64,000 nt of DNA from Paramyrothecium sp. XJ0827. Lineage: Eukaryota > Ascomycota > Sordariomycetes > Hypocreales > Stachybotryaceae. The stretch lies in contig JAJFPB010000004.1 in NCBI GenBank assembly GCA_020881915.1, positions 5,022,001 to 5,086,000 of the forward strand, given 5' to 3'. This document shows, piece after piece, positions 56,187 to 64,000 of this stretch (positions are counted from its first letter, which is position 1; the number at the start of each line of letters is the position of its first letter). The notes under the pieces are model-generated. The model saw only the letters and a list, made by a program, of their open reading frames with translations, was not told the DNA's origin and did no database searches. The translations under genes and the position numbers were made by a program.

Positions 56187-56692
56187 GGTTATCTTGAGAT
56201 TTTGTGGTAGCAACACGTCCGTGGCCTGTATGTGTGCATATTGTGGATAATGACTCTTCGTTGGTAATGGAATTTCGTCTGGTATAAGACCGGGGGATGG
56301 TGAATGTACCCGAACACACGCGTTTCACATGTAATAAATGCAGTTAATATTCCTATCTATTAATTCCACGAGGTCGGGACAGTACAGAACCAGAAGGTGG
56401 AACCTGATCCAGAAAGAGGCAAAGCCAGCTTCAACGCCTCGTCTATTGTTAATGCTTACTTCCAGTCCCTAACCGAGCCAAACTCAAGTAGTCGAAAGTG
56501 TTTCCTGGGCAAGACTGGTCTTGCCTCATACAAACAAACAATCTTGAGAGTGTCCGGTTGAGATAGAGCTTTGCAACAACAAGTAAATAATTCAAAGCCA
56601 AGATACAAAAACAAGTTTCGTGCACTACAAACCTGGTCCATGATCGGGAAACAATCATCTTCAAACCCCTTGTTAACAACTCCTACATCGCA
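56187..56692. other. Intergenic, gene-free
   Basis: Convergent 3' region between the F-box and the ankyrin genes; A/T-rich and without a coding frame. Confidence 0.4.
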
Positions 56693-58648
56693 TCATCGCC
56701 TATTCAAGCCCGTCTGTCGCACCACAGCCCTGTTCATCAGTGACCGCATTTCGCCATCCATTCCATAGGGGCTCCGGCCCCCTTTCATGAAGGTTTCCAT
56801 GGGCGTTTCTCCGAGTGCATTCCGGAGGTACAGGTTGGGCTTGGCATCGAGAAGAGCCTCCACTTTCAAGACATCGCTCTCCGACAACCTCCTTTTTTTT
56901 AACATGATGTGCAGAGGGGTGTCGCCAAAACGATTCTTGGTGTCGACTTTGCAGCCACTACGCACTAAGAAACCAAGGGTCCTCATGAACGAGGCCGCGT
57001 TCACTTTACAGTTCTCTACCAAGTAGTGAAGACAGGTTTTGCCGTCGGCATCCTTTGCGTTGGGGTCTATGCCAAGCGCTATGTGCCGTGCGGCAAGACC
57101 ATGGTGCTTCGCGTCGACGTATTGCTCATTACCCAGCAAAAGCATCAGCGTGTTCTTTTGGGTACGAGTGCCGATGTTGGTAGGGTCTATGTAATGGACG
57201 AGCAACTTCGTAAGGCTGCTACTGTGAATTGCGGCGTTGTCGAAAATCCTCATGATGATTGTCTTCCATTCATTTTCGTTTGCTCTGCACTTCCCGGGGA
57301 GCGGTGGCGGATAGCATTCGAGCAGGAAGTCAAGGCTCCTATTAATGGTCCAAGGCTGCTGGGTCACGATGCAGTACGCAGAAAACCAATCCGCCTCATC
57401 GATGGAGTCCTCCAGAAACCGATTAAGGTGCACTGGGATGTGGTACGAGTTGGCATGGAGGAAAGTCATGATCCTGTCTTGATTGACCGTAACTCCAGCA
57501 TCCTGCAAGATGGTCAAACACTCGATTGTGGTTTCAACAATCTCCGGCTTGTCCTCATCGTAATACGAGCTAGCAATGTGCCACGCATCCGCATCTGGAC
57601 TCGAGGCGTGCAAGGGATCCGCTCCATGGTCCACAACAAGACTGCGGAGAATCCGGACATTGTGTTCGTACGCAGCGGCAGCGACGACAGACCATCCATG
57701 GCTGCTCAGAGCCTTCAAATCCGCACCTGCATCGACCAAGATATCAACCACCTCTGTACAGTCATCGCCATGGTAACTAGAGCAGTGATACAGTGTTGTG
57801 CAGTTGGCGTCATCGCGAGCAAGGACATTGGCCCCGGCGGAAAGTAGTTTTCTCACAATCCTCGGCCCCTGGTTCTTGCATGCCTCAAGCAGCGGTGTGC
57901 TTCCGAACGCGTTCCTGAAGTTGACATTGGCACCATAAGACTCCAGAAGTACGTCAATAACTTCCTCACAGCCCCCGATGACCGCACCAAACAGTGCCGT
58001 TCGTTCTAGGTTTTGATCTGCCTTTTCGACGATCCAAAGTATCTTTTGGCTTGCACCTCGCGTGAGAAGTGTGAGCGCTGTAGTAGCATGGGAGAAAGTA
58101 AGTGCAGACGCCAATGGAGTTTGGACGAAGGTTGTTTGCTCATTTTCCTCGGCGAACTGTCCGAGGCTTTCAATGTCTGCCCCGTTATCGAGCAGAAGTG
58201 TTACAATGTCGTCATGTCCACACAAAGCTGCAACATGCAACGGTGTGGCCGTAGCATACCATTGCAGTGACTGAAACACCGGTGCTCTGTAGTTTATGAG
58301 CTCGTCACTGCCAGCCTCGAGGGATCGTCTTATCAAGGCGGCATCTTGATACCTCGCTCCCCAGGCTAGTGCCAATGAACCCCAGTGGTGACCCAATCGT
58401 TGCCCCAGTTCGACATTGATCTGTTCATCGTCCAGGCGATACCTGAGCACGAGAGGCGCGTCTTGGGCCAGCAAAACGTCTTTCTTGTAAAGTATCTCGA
58501 CTGCGATATAGTGCAGGCGCTTTATCATGGCCACTTGTGCAAGATCATAAATGCTGAGTTGCCAGCAGATTTCCACCCAGACTTCATCCGGTACTTCGTT
58601 TTTCGCGGATCCGGGCGGGACATAGATTGGATCATCCAATTCCATCAT
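56693..58648 (-). CDS. Ankyrin-repeat protein with F-box-like N-terminus
   Basis: Single exon; I take the ATG at 58648 (MMELDDP, 651 aa), since the 52 codons before it look like leader sequence. The N-terminus (VPDEVWVEICWQLSIYDLAQVAMI) resembles an F-box. Ankyrin repeats then run from about residue 130 to the end: TPLHVAALCGHDDIVTLLLDNGADI, TALFGAVIGGCEEVIDVLLE, TPLLEACKNQGPRIVRKLLSAGA and others. Several repeats in the middle have diverged, and the last ones (TCLHYLVENC, TPLHIMLKKR) are closer to consensus. It is a cytosolic protein-binding scaffold; its partner cannot be read from sequence. Confidence 0.85.
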   Translation of the reverse strand: MMELDDPIYVPPGSAKNEVPDEVWVEICWQLSIYDLAQVAMIKRLHYIAVEILYKKDVLLAQDAPLVLRYRLDDEQINVELGQRLGHHWGSLALAWGARYQDAALIRRSLEAGSDELINYRAPVFQSLQWYATATPLHVAALCGHDDIVTLLLDNGADIESLGQFAEENEQTTFVQTPLASALTFSHATTALTLLTRGASQKILWIVEKADQNLERTALFGAVIGGCEEVIDVLLESYGANVNFRNAFGSTPLLEACKNQGPRIVRKLLSAGANVLARDDANCTTLYHCSSYHGDDCTEVVDILVDAGADLKALSSHGWSVVAAAAYEHNVRILRSLVVDHGADPLHASSPDADAWHIASSYYDEDKPEIVETTIECLTILQDAGVTVNQDRIMTFLHANSYHIPVHLNRFLEDSIDEADWFSAYCIVTQQPWTINRSLDFLLECYPPPLPGKCRANENEWKTIIMRIFDNAAIHSSSLTKLLVHYIDPTNIGTRTQKNTLMLLLGNEQYVDAKHHGLAARHIALGIDPNAKDADGKTCLHYLVENCKVNAASFMRTLGFLVRSGCKVDTKNRFGDTPLHIMLKKRRLSESDVLKVEALLDAKPNLYLRNALGETPMETFMKGGRSPYGMDGEMRSLMNRAVVRQTGLNRR

Positions 58649-59859
58649 GTTCAACTTGGTTGTTTTGCGGCGGCTTCGGGCAGTGTGAGTCTCAAGGAAT
58701 TTAGCAACGCCTTTTTGAGTTGCAGAATCGGTGTATGATAAATCAAATACTGTTTGAGACGACGGAACCCAGCAAGAAATGGAAGCAAATAAAAAGAACA
58801 GCATGCATCCACCTACAGTTGTTGGTTCTTTGTGTAAGAAATCGAGCCAACTATAGAAAATGTGTAGATTCTTTCAAAGCTCAAAGCTCAAAGGATATCG
58901 CATTGTAGCACCAGTCCATTTCCAAATTTACTTCGCAACAAAGTCGCGTTCATGTTCCTATGTGGTGTTCAACCCAGCGACTATGAGTTCAGACAAAGAA
59001 TCTTTAAGTCACAGAAGTTTGACAGCTTTCCGTGGGATAATTTTGGCATCCTGCCAAAAGTCATTACTTTGGTTCGTCTTTCATTCGGGAAACTCTTCTG
59101 CGGTGTTTTAACAAAGACCCTGTGTTGATGTGTGGGACTCGAGCCTGAACAACCTTTCACGGCATTTTGTGTCTGTTGGAAAGACATTTATGATGCTTGA
59201 AGAAGGCAAATTGCTGCTACAGCATTAGACGAGAATGGTCGTGCGAACTCACTTCACAATGGATACAAAGGATGCCTATTTTAGTAAGTAGTCACACACC
59301 TGAAAACACAAGGCCATGAAAAGCTTTGCCGTCAATTGGATGATGGGCCCGTGCTGTGTTCTTTATTTGATAGAGGGGAACTTGAAGAATGAGACTTGGA
59401 CCAAAAACTTTCGTCCATGAACACTTCGCTACTCATAAAATCCTTTCGTTCTGTACTATTGAACCAATATTGTGATCACCCTGACATAACTTGCATCATA
59501 CTGTAAGGAGACTGACTCTGAATGGTCGGGATGATGCCCTCTCGAGGATCACTGGATGCGGTAATTATGACAGATACAGTACAGGGTAGCTGCTTGTTCC
59601 AACTGATTTGCAGTCGAGAGCAGTTTCCGTAGTTGTTTGTTGACCACGAGCAAATGCACACCGCCGAAAGTAGAGACGACATCTCTTGGAAACTCAACCG
59701 GTTGATTGATAAATAGACTCAATTTGCGTCAAGTAGTATCCCACGCTTGGATGGGACTACCGCTGCCTTGCTGTACGCCACAATCCACGCTTGAACATGT
59801 TTCCATACACTTTTACATTCTAATCATACATTACAAACACCAACGACTTTCTCTATATC
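58649..59859. other. Intergenic, gene-free
   Basis: 1.2 kb of A/T-rich sequence upstream of the ankyrin gene and downstream of the acyltransferase gene. No supported frame. Confidence 0.4.
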
Positions 59860-61083
59860 TTATGTTGACGGAACAACAGTCATCTTAGAGAGAATAGACA
59901 TCCACCTCTCGATGGAGCTGATCTGCTTGTGAAGCCGTGGGAATTTCCACAGAGGGACGCCCCAGAAGAAGAAGGAAAATGTCCATGAGTAACCCACAGC
60001 CCAGCCTAGCCAGCTCCTTTCGATAATGGCCAGCTCACGTGCCCACCCCATTTGTTTGGCTGCGCTCCTGATGGCTGAAAGGGTCAGGGTCTCTGCCAGA
60101 CAGGCCGCAAAGTTGAGCAGGTACCATTGCAGGTCCAGCCAGTCGTTTGTGCCCAGGCGCCAACTGATAACCTTGTGTGTGAGACCGGAGATCAGGAAGA
60201 CGACGAAGGCGATGACGGCTCCTGCTCGTGGCGAGTGATGGCCGGGTTGCAGCAAGCCCAGATGGCTGGCGACAAGCCGTCCGTAGTTTGAGTATGAGCG
60301 CACAGCCAAACGATGCCAGAAGCGGCCCCAGAACCGGCGCAGGCCGCAGGCATCGGTGGGCTTGCCGAACAGAGGCGGCCAGTCGGACGGCTGGAAGAGG
60401 CCCGTGGTGACGGTGACCACAGCCAAGATGGTGTGGATGCCATCCATCAAGATGAAGCTGTCCCAGACCCAAGAAGCAACCGCGTACAGGCGGACGACGG
60501 CCTCGCGAGCCGTCAAACTCGACAGCCGCGTGAGCAAAGCTGCCTGAGCCACGTCTTCAGGGTAGATCTCAACAACTGTCTCACTGAAAATGGCAGGCAG
60601 CACATATCTGTGCAGGTAGTAGTAGAGCGGCAGCCTGGGAAGACGAAGAATCAAGAAAGTGACCAGAGAGTCACCGTCTTTGGCTTTGCTCTCGTCGCCG
60701 ACGCCGCCATCATCCTTGGCCTTGCTCGCTTCTGGGAGGAGCTGCGGGTTTCCCCATACCAGGTATGTGGCTCGGAATGCCTCGGCGGACAGCAACGAGG
60801 TGCCGCTGTCGCGCTGCGGCGCTGCCCACTTCTCTATGAAGAGAAGCGAAATGACGTGGAAAACATTTAGAGTAATGCTCTGGGACCAGATCCCAACAAG
60901 TGCGGGTATAATGAAGGCCTTTGACGTGGTGAAGGATAGCCACGCAAAGCCCAGAAAGAAAGGAGTGAGAGAAAGACGCACCCGCTCGGAGGGCGAATGC
61001 AGGGCGAAGTGAAAGGCAAGAAAAGACAGGGCCAGATGGGCAACGGGGGTGAGGCAAGGAAGGAGAAATTGCGTGTAAATCAT
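59860..61083 (-). CDS. Wax-synthase-type membrane-bound O-acyltransferase (MBOAT)
   Basis: Single exon, 407 aa from MIYTQF; an in-frame ATG 16 codons upstream is possible. About eight hydrophobic helices are seen, with the family block RRFWGRFWHRL and the active-site His in ISGLTHKV near the C-terminal third. Fungal members (wax synthase domain) transfer acetyl or acyl groups to hydroxyls of secondary metabolites at the ER; examples are known from trichothecene and meroterpenoid pathways. A hydrophilic loop (about residues 115-140) is rich in Lys/Asp. It stands alone here, without a recognisable biosynthetic core gene within 14 kb. Confidence 0.82.
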   Translation of the reverse strand: MIYTQFLLPCLTPVAHLALSFLAFHFALHSPSERVRLSLTPFFLGFAWLSFTTSKAFIIPALVGIWSQSITLNVFHVISLLFIEKWAAPQRDSGTSLLSAEAFRATYLVWGNPQLLPEASKAKDDGGVGDESKAKDGDSLVTFLILRLPRLPLYYYLHRYVLPAIFSETVVEIYPEDVAQAALLTRLSSLTAREAVVRLYAVASWVWDSFILMDGIHTILAVVTVTTGLFQPSDWPPLFGKPTDACGLRRFWGRFWHRLAVRSYSNYGRLVASHLGLLQPGHHSPRAGAVIAFVVFLISGLTHKVISWRLGTNDWLDLQWYLLNFAACLAETLTLSAIRSAAKQMGWARELAIIERSWLGWAVGYSWTFSFFFWGVPLWKFPRLHKQISSIERWMSILSKMTVVPST

Positions 61084-61573
61084 CTTGTGTCTACGCGTTT
61101 CGCGGTGGATAGGCGTGTAGGCATGGCGCAAGACATGGTTATAACCACTACCACCGGTATTCGCGCCTCCTGCTAAGAGACATGTTGCTAATCATGGTAT
61201 AGCCGCTCACCTCTCACGCTCCCAGACGTCTGACGCTCCGTGCCCACCAGCCTTGTTGTTGTGGGGGCCAAGCCTTCCAGGGGCCCTGGTCGCCAACGCC
61301 GTCTCACTGCATGTTCTCGTCAGATATACAGAGGGCCGGTAGCGTCGGCCAGGCTCCGTGGGGTTTTGGGAAATGCGGAACAGTGTGGAGCTGCGGAGAC
61401 GGTGGCGGGCGGCCTCATATCCAGCTCATTAACAGCGCCTCTCACAATATGCACTTTTGCCTTGCTTTAGTGGCACCATGTTAAAATTAGCTACCGCACT
61501 AATAAACAAACCATTCGCCCCAAACCACTTGCCCCAAACCAAATCCCCCTTCCCCTTGCTAGCCTTGGTGATA
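61084..61573. other. Intergenic, gene-free
   Basis: Contains the acyltransferase promoter and the 3' part of the LURP-one-like gene. Confidence 0.4.
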
Positions 61574-62230
61574 TCATTGCTTCCAAACATGTCCCATCTC
61601 CGCCCTACACAGCATCATAATGAGGATCGGCAGCAATGTTAGTGCTTCTCCTATAATAGAAAAGATATGGTCAAATTTGGAAGGAGAACTCACAAGGCTC
61701 AAGTCAACCCCACCGGCAACCTTGGCTTCCCAGACGCTCCTCTCCTTGTCCGTCTTCCAGGCCCGCACGTTGTCCACAACCTTGCTGATAACGGCAATGG
61801 TGGTGTCGCCCACGCTGACTACCGTGGTGGTCGCCGCGTAGTCGTTCGGCCGCATGAGCACCAGGACCTGGTCACCGGCCTGGGTGTGCACGGTAGCGTC
61901 GACGGCGACGGGCTCTGTGAAACGCTTGTTGTGCTCGAGAGCGCAGATGGTTTGCTTAGTAGGATCTTCGACGGCCCACCGGCCCTTGACGCCCGTCTTG
62001 CGGAGGTCGAACAGGTGCTTGTCGTTGTGGTCAGTCACGGTGCGCCTCCAGCTCCACGACGAAAAGGTCTTCCCGTTGACCGTGAAGAGTCGGTAACCCG
62101 TGCCGTCCGAGACTTCGACGTGCTTGAAGTAGGGATCGTGACAGGTCATGAGCAGCGTGGTTTCCTGCGTCGATACGTGGCCGCTGAGCAGGTTTACGGC
62201 GGGGTCAGGGGTCTTCAGAGTAGTGTCCAT
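61574..62230 (-). CDS. LURP-one-related (tubby-like fold) protein
   Basis: Open frame of 218 aa. The core (YFKHVEVSDGTGYRLFTVNGK, SSWSWRRTV, HLFDLRKTG..GRWAVEDP, VISKVVDNVRAWKTDKE, WEAKVAGGVDLSLV) is that of the LOR/DUF567 family, a 12-strand barrel related to tubby and scramblase domains; it probably binds membranes or acts in stress response. After VDLSL the frame passes through GTGAGT and a CTATTATAG, a strong 43-nt intron candidate (about 61664-61706). Splicing it would end the protein three codons later. The C-terminal 39 residues of the long frame may therefore not be real. Cytosolic; no signal peptide. Confidence 0.78.
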   Translation of the reverse strand: MDTTLKTPDPAVNLLSGHVSTQETTLLMTCHDPYFKHVEVSDGTGYRLFTVNGKTFSSWSWRRTVTDHNDKHLFDLRKTGVKGRWAVEDPTKQTICALEHNKRFTEPVAVDATVHTQAGDQVLVLMRPNDYAATTTVVSVGDTTIAVISKVVDNVRAWKTDKERSVWEAKVAGGVDLSLVSSPSKFDHIFSIIGEALTLLPILIMMLCRAEMGHVWKQ

Positions 62231-63070
62231 GTCTGCGAAAGTTGCTGTGGTGCGAGATTTTGCTGCTGTTGCTGGGATCTTTTGCGGTGTAGAGAAATGA
62301 GATGAGGGAAAAATGCTCCGGTCTTTCCGTGCTCGACAGTGAAGTCAGATATCAAATTCTCGTGGTCCCAGTTTGCGGCCAGCACTCGGCTTATCACGGT
62401 CTCACCTAATACTGCGGTGACTGGCTGTGTCTTGCCCCCGATTGGCACATGCAAATGACCTCAGATGGGTCAGTTAGGCTCCATGGTCTCCTGTGGGCTG
62501 TAGGTGCTGTGCCACAGGCTGGACGATCCCTGGTCAGATTTTAGCTCTTGTGGAGCTGCCACGCAACGCCTCTTCCTTCGCGTCTGTTCCACTCGCCTTG
62601 ATTCCTGACCCCTGCCGATCACACTAACCTTAAACATGCCACGGGCCAGGAGCCTCAAGCCACTTCGAGGGATTGAGGTGCAATCTATTCGGAATTCTTG
62701 CTGAATTTGGTTTGCTTCCAGGCTTCAGCTGATGCTATGGTGGAAACACAAGGGGGGGAAGGGGGAAGGAAGAGGATGATGTTGTTTGAACCTCGTCACG
62801 AACCAAAAATAAACCGAAGAGGTGGAAGAGAGGGAGCTCATCCTGGGGTGTCGTGATGTATAAAAGCGGCCGTCTCTCTCACCTTTCTGTGATTCAGAGC
62901 AAGCACTTCAGTACAATTCAATTCATCACCACCTTTTCCTTACCGTTTTTTCCTTACCGTCTTTTCTTTCCTTACATTCACTTCCTCTCTCAACAAAGTT
63001 CACAGACAACTACTTCCGCGCCAATCAAGCCTATCCTTCTTCATTTCTTTCATTCCAACAATCATTCAAG
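62231..63070. promoter_or_regulatory. Divergent region with TATA box and CT-rich leader
   Basis: 0.84 kb between divergent genes. On the right side TATAAAA stands at 62859-62865, about 206 bp before the next ATG. A long pyrimidine tract (about 62925-62995) follows, with a duplicated CCTTACCGT word. TATA plus a CT-rich leader is typical of highly expressed fungal genes. Confidence 0.55.
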
Positions 63071-63631
63071 ATGCCTTCCCTCAAGATGACCCTTTCCGCC
63101 GTTGCCACCCTGGCTCTGGTCCAAGTCTCCTCTGCCCACTTCCTGGCTGCCATCCCTGCCGCCACTGCTGCTGGCATCGGTGCCGTCTCCGGCGTTGTCG
63201 GTGCCGTGGCTGGTGTTGCAGGAACCGTCACCTCTGCCGTCCAGAACGCTCAGAACAACCGCCGTGGTGCCAGCCGTGTCTACCGCCGCCAGGAGCAGAA
63301 CCAGCTCGCCTGGCAACTTTGCCGCGATGAACTTACCACCGCCACTGTCACATTCTCCGGCCCCGCCCCTGGAAGTGAGTCTATATACTAATTCCTTTTA
63401 ATTAATATTCTACGCCATATCTCATCAATATTTCATCCAATACTAACTGATCTTTTTCAAGGTGTTCTTGCTGAGGGCATTCCTCCCTCCTGCATGACTC
63501 TGGCCACCGTCATCACCGGTCAGCACAACCAGGGCAACCCCATCCCTATGGGCTCAGCTTCGATTCTCTTCCAGAACCTCAGCGACGAGGAGATTTACGA
63601 GATCCAGGCTGCCCTTGACGCCCACCCTTAA
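63071..63631 (+). CDS. Small secreted protein, Ala/Gly-rich N-terminal half
   Basis: Exons 63071-63374 and 63462-63631 (87-nt intron) give 157 aa. A signal peptide ends SSAH. Residues about 25-60 are hydrophobic and small (AAIPAATAAGIGAVSGVVGA), glycine-zipper-like. Dibasic sites (NNRRGASRVYRRQEQ) suggest Kex2 processing, leaving a mature C-terminal domain with two cysteines (LCRDEL and SCMTL). I do not know the family. Codon use is strongly biased to C-ending codons, and the promoter has a TATA box with a CT-rich leader, so it should be highly expressed. Confidence 0.75.
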
Positions 63632-64000
63632 TTTCCTCCGCGCGACAATCAACGAGGGAATCAGGAGTGTCCTATGGGTAGGATCGGGGGTAGATGCGTG
63701 GGAAGAGGGCACTTGATATTGGTTTGATGAATTGGATGGCTTACAGTAGGGGTCTTGATTCTTGACCCTGTCTATGATCTTATTTGTTATTGCTTGAAGC
63801 AATATTTACACTCCTTTTGCTCATTATTTGCTAGTTGGTAATTTATTACTGTCTGGCTACTCTCCATTTCGTATTTGACGTGCAGTTTGAGAAAGACTAC
63901 CCTGATGATTGACCCCGAAAACCTTCACTGTCAGGTAAGTTTCTGATGAGGAACCTGTAGTACTACGGTATCGCTGTTTCATAATTAGTAGGGGGGCGCT
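63632..64000. other. Downstream region to window end
   Basis: 3' UTR and intergenic sequence; no coding frame supported. Confidence 0.4.

Noticed and set aside
57026..57847. 273-aa plus-strand frame across the ankyrin gene
   Set aside because: Antisense to clear ankyrin repeats and lacking a family signal.
59860..61083. Acyltransferase as a tailoring enzyme of the ABA3-like cluster
   Set aside because: It lies more than 39 kb from the synthase with many unrelated genes between.
1..64000. CRISPR arrays, rRNA genes, bacterial-type operons
   Set aside because: No regularly spaced direct repeats or rRNA sequence; gene structure is that of a eukaryote with introns.

Overview
The window is nuclear DNA from a filamentous ascomycete (Pezizomycotina). 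The evidence is short 39-101 nt spliceosomal introns with CTAAC-like branch sites, a Zn2Cys6 regulator and other fungal-type transcription factors, CFEM/PTH11-type receptors, an AA9 copper monooxygenase, a GH16 glucanase, GPI-anchored wall proteins and an intron-bearing tRNA-Pro. Genes face both ways and are separated by 0.2-2 kb. Which class of Pezizomycotina it is cannot be fixed from the sequence alone. Exon borders given here are inferred from GT/GC-AG signals, frame and family fit; no transcript evidence was available.

Layout. 0-6.8 kb: a left-truncated fungal transcription factor with an in-frame TAG, a SnoaL-like small protein, a zinc-type (MDR) oxidoreductase broken by a frameshift, and an AA9 LPMO. 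7.9-11.5 kb: a large F-box protein with an N-terminal CxxC motif and a probable GC-AG intron. 12.5-20.5 kb: the most interesting block, holding an NmrA/isoflavone-reductase-like gene, a Fungal_trans_2-type regulator, a sesquiterpene synthase of the abscisic-acid ABA3 (alpha-ionylideneethane synthase) type, and a divergently transcribed cytochrome P450. This looks like a small terpenoid cluster. 20.7-24.3 kb: two divergent cell-wall proteins, one with a histidine-rich repeat and one GPI-anchored with 54-bp repeats. 25-30.3 kb: an alpha/beta hydrolase, then a second NmrA-like gene divergent from a complete Zn2Cys6 regulator.

31.5-43.7 kb: a six-cysteine small secreted protein, an epoxide hydrolase, a PTH11-like membrane protein, an APH-fold kinase-like protein, a GH16 glucanase, and a CFEM-domain PTH11-class receptor. 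45-51 kb: a questin-oxidase-like (DUF4243) gene with an odd second intron, a PGAP4-like glycosyltransferase and a leucine-rich F-box protein. 51.6-58.6 kb: tRNA-Pro(AGG) with a 19-nt intron, a second large F-box gene paralogous to the one at 7.9 kb, and an ankyrin-repeat protein. 59.9-63.6 kb: a wax-synthase-type acyltransferase, a LURP-one-related protein and a small secreted protein.

How the genes may work together (inference). The synthase would make a sesquiterpene from farnesyl diphosphate, the P450 would oxidise it, the NmrA-like reductase could act later, and the Fungal_trans_2 protein could regulate the set. The AA9, GH16, secreted-protein and CFEM/PTH11 genes point to a fungus that lives on or in plant material. 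No polyketide synthase, NRPS or intact transposon was seen.
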